Assembly: GCF_013408425.1 (NCBI RefSeq)
Contig: NZ_JACBYV010000001.1
Coordinates: 3,658,001 to 3,722,000 of the forward strand
Length of the DNA stretch: 64,000 nucleotides
DNA from: Pseudomonas flavescens
Lineage (GTDB): Bacteria; Pseudomonadota; Gammaproteobacteria; Pseudomonadales; Pseudomonadaceae
Reading direction: 5' to 3'
In this document: positions 60,153 to 64,000 of the stretch, piece after piece
Numbering within the stretch: position 1 is the first letter of the stretch
How the letters are laid out: each line of letters starts with the position of its first letter
Notes under the pieces: model-generated
What the model was told of the DNA's origin: nothing
Seen by the model: only the letters and a program-made list of their open reading frames with translations
Databases searched by the model: none
Program-made: the position numbers and the translations under genes

Positions 60153-61493
60153 TCATTGCGGCCACACATCGACGATGCGCTCCAGCGCCTGCTTGAGCTC
60201 GACACGACTGCGGGCAGCCGCCAGGCTGATGCGAATGGCGTTGGCCGCAGCAGGGCCGACGGCGAACACCTCGGCGGGCACCACCTCGACACCGGCAGTT
60301 CGGCACTCGGCTGCCAGGTCACGGCTATCCGCCGCCTCCAACCACAGGTGCGGCGCCACCTCACGGCCCTGGGGCATGCGTGCGCCGAGCACCCGCGCGG
60401 CGAGGCGCCAGCGCTGCTGCAACTCGTCCCGCTGCCAGGCCAGCTTGCGCGCTGCGGTGCCGTCCTCGATCCACTCGCAGGCCAGCGCCAGGCACAACGG
60501 CGAGACCGCCCAACCGGTGGCGTGCCCTTGCGGATCAATACGTTTGAGCAGCGCCTGCGGCCCATGCACGAAGCCCAGTCGCAGGCCCGGGGCCACGGTT
60601 TTCGACAGGCTGGTGACCAGCAGGCTGCGTTCCGGCACCGATACGGCCAGCGGTGCCTGGCTACCCAGCGCGCCGTAGACGTCATCCTCGATCAGCCACA
60701 GGCCGTGGCGTTCCACCAGCTCGGCGATGCGTTGCCGTCGTTCACCATCCATGCTGCTGCCCGTGGGGTTCTGCAGGCAGGGGGTGAGCACCAGCACCCG
60801 CGCGCCGGTAGCACGCACCTGCCGGTCGAGATCCTGAGGGAGAATGCCACGCTCATCCATCGCCACGCCGTGCAGGGGCAGCCGCAACTGCCGCGCCGCG
60901 GCCTTGATGCCGGGCGCGGTGAAGGCCTCGACCAGCACCGGATCGCCGGGCTCGCAGAGCGCCAGCAACGCTGCGCTAACGCCCTGCTGAGCACCCGCGC
61001 AGAGCAGCACCCGCGACGGCGGATAATGCAGGCCGCGCTGCTGCAGCCACAGGCTGCCAGCCAGCCGCCCACGCACCTCCAGCTCGGCCGACGCGTAGGC
61101 CTGCAGCGCGTCGATGCGGCCTTCGGCGATCAGGCGCTGCAAGGTGCAGGACAGGTCATCGCTGTCGCCGTCGTGCACCGGCACGTTGGTCGACAGATCG
61201 ATGCCCTGCGCGGGCTGGCCGGGCTGCTTGAGGTGAAACAGGCTGGCTTCGTGGCTATCGGCCAGGACATAGGTACCACGGCCGACTTCGCCGGACACCA
61301 GGTGACGCCGCGCAGCTTCGCGATAGGCCTGCATCACCGTGCTCGGATTGATGCCCAGCGTCCAGGCGAGTCGGCGCTGCGGCGGCAGGCGCTCACCGGG
61401 CTTGAGCTCACCCTTGCCGATCGCGCTGGAAATCGCCTCGACCAGGGCCAGATAAGTGGGCAGCGTGCTGCCTTGCAGATCAGGTAACCACAT
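60153..61493 (-). CDS. MocR-family regulator (GntR HTH plus PLP aminotransferase-like domain)
   Basis: I start at MWLPDLQGS (61493). The frame continues to 62459 but overlaps the divergent gene, so that part is not used. The 446-residue protein has a winged HTH (about 10-75: ISSAIGKGELKPGERLPPQRRLAWTLG, NPSTVMQAYREAARRHLVSGEVGRGTYV in parts) and an aminotransferase fold-type I domain with TPCLQNPTGSSM, LWLIEDDVYGALG and the PLP-binding lysine in LLVTSLSKTVAPGLRLG. Such proteins sense PLP or amino-acid adducts. It is divergent from a threonine-dehydratase-like gene. Confidence 0.92.
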   Translation of the reverse strand: MWLPDLQGSTLPTYLALVEAISSAIGKGELKPGERLPPQRRLAWTLGINPSTVMQAYREAARRHLVSGEVGRGTYVLADSHEASLFHLKQPGQPAQGIDLSTNVPVHDGDSDDLSCTLQRLIAEGRIDALQAYASAELEVRGRLAGSLWLQQRGLHYPPSRVLLCAGAQQGVSAALLALCEPGDPVLVEAFTAPGIKAAARQLRLPLHGVAMDERGILPQDLDRQVRATGARVLVLTPCLQNPTGSSMDGERRQRIAELVERHGLWLIEDDVYGALGSQAPLAVSVPERSLLVTSLSKTVAPGLRLGFVHGPQALLKRIDPQGHATGWAVSPLCLALACEWIEDGTAARKLAWQRDELQQRWRLAARVLGARMPQGREVAPHLWLEAADSRDLAAECRTAGVEVVPAEVFAVGPAAANAIRISLAAARSRVELKQALERIVDVWPQ

Positions 61494-61499
61494 TGCTTG

Positions 61500-61529
61500 C
61501 CATGCAATATAAAGATTTACCCATACAAT
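61500..61529. promoter_or_regulatory. Paired direct repeats, candidate MocR binding site
   Basis: CCATGCAAT (61500-61508) and CCATACAAT (61521-61529) are direct repeats 21 bases apart, two helical turns. MocR-type regulators commonly use direct repeats of this spacing. They lie in the 81-base gap between the divergent starts. Confidence 0.5.
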
Positions 61530-61574
61530 GACAGGGCCGTAGCATCGGGTCAAAGCCAACCGGGAGCCCCCCAG

Positions 61575-62525
61575 ATGTTCGACCTTGCCGCGCTTCGCCA
61601 AGCCGCCACCCTGATTCGCCCGAACGTTCCGGCAACGCCGCAGTTCGCCTGGCCGTTGCTGGCCGAACGCCTGGGTTGCGAGGTATGGGTCAAGCACGAG
61701 AACCACACCCCCACAGGCGCCTTCAAGGTCCGCGGCGGCCTGGTCTATGTGGATGCCCTGCTGCGCCGTGAACCGACCACCGCCGGCTTGGTTTCGGCCA
61801 CCCGGGGCAACCACGGACAAAGCATGGCGCTGGCAGCCGGCAAGGCTGGCCTGCCGATCAGCATCGTGGTGCCGCAAGGCAACGCGAGAGAGAAGAATGC
61901 GGCCATGGCCGCCCTGGGCGCCGAGGTGATCGAATACGGTCGCGACTTCGACGAGGCCCGAAGCCGGGCGGCGGAGCTGGCTGCGCAGCGCGGCCTGCAC
62001 TTCGTTCCGTCGCTGCACCCGGACCTGATCCGTGGCGTCGCCACCTATGCCCTGGAACTGTTCGAGGCCGCACCACCGCTCAAGCGCATCTATGTGCCCA
62101 TTGGCCTCGGTTCGGGCATCTGCGGGGTGATCCGCACCCGCGACCTGCTCGGCCTGGACACCGAAGTGATCGGGGTGGTGAGCAGTGCCGCCGATGCCTA
62201 CGCGCAAAGTTTCGCGGCCGGGCGGGTGATCTGCACCGACAGCGCCGACACCATCGCCGATGGCATGGCCTGCCGCATGCCGCAGCCCGAGGCGCTGGAG
62301 ATCATCCGGGCCGGTGCCGCGCGCATCGTACGAGTCGATGACGACGAGATCCGCCAGGCCATTCGCATCCTTCACGAAGACACCCACAACCTCGCCGAAG
62401 GCGCTGGAGCGGCAGCGCTGGCGGCATTGATCCAGGAACGTGAAATCAATCGGGGCCAACGCTCGGCGGTGGTGCTCAGCGGCGCCAACATCGACCGCGC
62501 CGCCCTGGCCTCGATCCTGGCCTGA
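61575..62525 (+). CDS. Threonine/serine dehydratase-like PLP enzyme
   Basis: GGGAG precedes the ATG by 9 bases and gives 316 residues. The fold-type II motif for PLP is NHTPTGAFKVRGG (Lys in FKVRGG), with the phosphate-binding loop GLGSGICG near residue 180 and a SATRGNHGQSMALAA loop that grips the carboxylate. It deaminates L-threonine or L-serine (or a hydroxy-amino acid such as hydroxyaspartate) to a 2-oxo acid. No ACT domain is present, so no allosteric control by isoleucine is expected. The MocR gene is divergent and probably activates it. Confidence 0.92.
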   Translation: MFDLAALRQAATLIRPNVPATPQFAWPLLAERLGCEVWVKHENHTPTGAFKVRGGLVYVDALLRREPTTAGLVSATRGNHGQSMALAAGKAGLPISIVVPQGNAREKNAAMAALGAEVIEYGRDFDEARSRAAELAAQRGLHFVPSLHPDLIRGVATYALELFEAAPPLKRIYVPIGLGSGICGVIRTRDLLGLDTEVIGVVSSAADAYAQSFAAGRVICTDSADTIADGMACRMPQPEALEIIRAGAARIVRVDDDEIRQAIRILHEDTHNLAEGAGAAALAALIQEREINRGQRSAVVLSGANIDRAALASILA

Positions 62526-62531
62526 ACCGCC

Positions 62532-63440
62532 TCAGGACGCTTCGGCTACGCCCACTTGCCGTGAATAGGCGCGCGGCGCAAGACCGTGATGGCGGCGAAA
62601 CACCTTGGCGAAATGACTGGGGTTGGAGTAGCCCACCGCCATCGCCACATCGCCGACCCGCTGGCCCTGACGCAGGCACAGGGCCGCGTGCTGCATGCGC
62701 AGGTCCTGCAGTTCGGCATACACCCCCTTGCCGTACAACTGGCGGAAACCATCCTTGAGCTTGCGCACGTTCAACTGCACTTCGGCAGCCAGGCTCTCGA
62801 GCGTCCACGGGCGCTCGAGGGCTTCGCGCAGGTGTTGGTGAGCACGTTCCAAACGCAGTCGATCACGCCCTCCGAGCACGCTGGGGCGCAGGTTCTCCTG
62901 TAGATAACCGAGCATTTCAGCGAGCATCTCGAAAGCCTTGGCACGCATCAGGATGTCCCGCGCCAGGCCTTCCAGGCGGCAATCGAGCATCTCCAGACCA
63001 ATACGACGCAGCACGTGCGGCGCGGGAAATTGCACCAGCCGCGCCAGGCCGTCACTGGAGCAGGCCCGCTCCCACGGGCCGGCACTGTCGAACAACCATT
63101 CCCCAACCCTCAGGCGCTGCAGTATCTGCGGGGCGAAGCTGATGTTCACACCGCGTAGCCGCGAGCCTGCCGGCAGCAGACCTTCGCCCCGTACGGAGAC
63201 ACTGGAGTGGTAGAGGCAGCAGGTGTCATTGCGCAGATCCATTGCCGGGGTGTCGGCGAACTGCCGCCAACCACCGCCCTGCTCGTAGTAGGCGAGGGTC
63301 AGGGAGGGATGACTGTCGGCCTGCACGTACAGGTCGTGCTCGCCATCCATTTCGATCAGGCGCACGTCCAGTTCCTCGTCAGCGAAGCTGGCGAAAACGT
63401 CGTTCAGGGGGCGGTCGGCGTAATAGTGATTGATGGCCAT
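62532..63440 (-). CDS. AraC-family regulator (PchR/YbtA-like)
   Basis: The ATG at 63440 follows GGAG by 8 bases. The 302-residue protein has an N-terminal ligand domain (with LVQFPAPHVLRRIGLEMLD) and a C-terminal AraC double HTH (TLESLAAEVQLNVRKLKDGF, GDVAMAVGYSNPSHFAKVFRRHHG). This form is close to PchR/YbtA, regulators that sense iron-siderophore complexes. It is divergent from a TonB-dependent receptor across a Fur-box-like site, so it likely activates that receptor when its siderophore is present. Confidence 0.9.
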   Translation of the reverse strand: MAINHYYADRPLNDVFASFADEELDVRLIEMDGEHDLYVQADSHPSLTLAYYEQGGGWRQFADTPAMDLRNDTCCLYHSSVSVRGEGLLPAGSRLRGVNISFAPQILQRLRVGEWLFDSAGPWERACSSDGLARLVQFPAPHVLRRIGLEMLDCRLEGLARDILMRAKAFEMLAEMLGYLQENLRPSVLGGRDRLRLERAHQHLREALERPWTLESLAAEVQLNVRKLKDGFRQLYGKGVYAELQDLRMQHAALCLRQGQRVGDVAMAVGYSNPSHFAKVFRRHHGLAPRAYSRQVGVAEAS

Positions 63441-63466
63441 GGCTGACACTCCACAAGGCGATCACA

Positions 63467-63485
63467 ATAAATGAGAACACTTATC
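63467..63485. promoter_or_regulatory. Fur-box-like site
   Basis: ATAAATGAGAACACTTATC matches the 19-bp Fur consensus at 12 positions, with AATGAGAA and TTATC best kept. It lies in the gap between the divergent AraC and TonB-receptor starts, about 27 bases from the AraC start and 102 from the receptor start. Confidence 0.55.
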
Positions 63486-63586
63486 AGTTAAAGTGCCGAT
63501 CACGCGCATTTACGCCCGATCGCACGCGCAACCTCCCCCCGAGCGGCGGAATATGCCGGCCATTCATCCATGGAGATGCCTGCATC

Positions 63587-64000
63587 ATGCGCCTGACGCC
63601 CTTGAGCTTTGCCATTCTGTGCTCCAGCGGTCTGCCGGCCCTGGCCCACGCCGCCGTCGACCTGCCTGGCCTGCAAGTCACGGCGAGCAAACGCGAGACC
63701 AGCCTGGCGGAGACCGACATGGCCTTGTCCGTCGCCGAACAGGAGGACCTGCAACGCGCCAACATCGGCAATAGCAAGGAACTGAATCGAGTCTTCCCCG
63801 AACTGTTCCTGAGCCAAAGTGGCCTGAGCCTGTTCCCCAATCTGAGCCTGCGCGGGATCTCGTCCGCCGACGCCTACAGCGCACCGGTGGCGTTCTACGT
63901 CGATGGCGTGCCCTATGTGCTCGGCGCCTTCAACCAGCAGTTGCTCGACATCGAACGCATCGAATTGCTCAAAGGCCCTCAAGGCACCCTGTACGGGCGC
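63587..64000 (+). CDS. TonB-dependent siderophore receptor, N-terminal fragment
   Basis: The ATG at 63587 follows GGAG by 11 bases, and the frame is open to the end of the window, so only the first 138 residues are visible. A signal peptide ends near LAHAA. The plug domain has LQVTASKRETSLAET, LSLRGISSADAYSAPVAFYV-type segment and DIERIELLKGPQGTLYGR, the standard TonB plug marks. The pattern is closest in my reading to the FyuA/pesticin type, consistent with the divergent YbtA/PchR-like regulator. The barrel lies beyond the window. Confidence 0.9.
   Translation, partial: MRLTPLSFAILCSSGLPALAHAAVDLPGLQVTASKRETSLAETDMALSVAEQEDLQRANIGNSKELNRVFPELFLSQSGLSLFPNLSLRGISSADAYSAPVAFYVDGVPYVLGAFNQQLLDIERIELLKGPQGTLYGR

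Noticed and set aside
61494..62459. N-terminal extension of the MocR frame
   Set aside because: It would lie entirely antisense to the dehydratase gene, and the usual MocR start is at 61493.

Overview
The window is GC-rich, densely coded proteobacterial chromosome that most resembles a Pseudomonas. Pointers are a Pseudomonas-type gluconate dehydrogenase operon, an FtrA/rhodanese pair, an HrpK-domain protein, many small regulator-plus-target pairs and a self-complementary leader of a kind I associate with pseudomonads. This assignment is inference. I see no rRNA, tRNA, CRISPR, insertion sequence or prophage. Accessory character comes from regulator-controlled metabolic cassettes.

Left part (1-23 kb): the end of a TSUP permease; a small helical protein with a long structured leader and a nested 24-codon ORF; an RraB-like protein; a giant autotransporter (1876-10173) whose passenger is built from strand repeats with a 727-residue super-period; two unknown proteins; then a GntR-controlled cassette (11962-17829) with an amino-acid ABC transporter, a polyamine-type binding protein and a gamma-glutamyltransferase. 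A minus-strand cluster follows (serine hydrolase, porin-like protein, DUF3237 protein, MFS transporter) with a divergent TetR regulator.

Middle part (23-46 kb): a small HTH protein behind a perfect inverted repeat; a 1093-residue HrpK-like protein with three exact-period 133-residue repeats; a GMC oxidoreductase with an AraC regulator; a PiT phosphate transporter; TrmK; a LacI regulator with three near-identical operators in front of an MFS sugar-acid transporter; GNAT, rhodanese and an ftrA gene broken by one in-frame stop; a lipoprotein and a TerC protein with a foldable leader; an aldo/keto reductase/TetR pair; and a KaiC-like ATPase overlapping a hybrid kinase with a degenerate N-terminal receiver.

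Right part (46-64 kb): a second, 993-residue multi-PAS hybrid kinase divergent from the KaiC unit; OsmC; an MFS exporter; the three-subunit membrane-bound gluconate dehydrogenase operon with a strong terminator; a sulfur module (MBL-fold hydrolase, cysteine desulfurase) divergent from an Lrp-type regulator; AMP nucleosidase; a MocR regulator divergent from a threonine-dehydratase-like enzyme; and an AraC regulator divergent, across a Fur-box-like site, from a TonB-dependent receptor that runs off the window.

Start sites were chosen by ribosome-binding site and family length. Functions come from reading motifs only; no similarity search was run.
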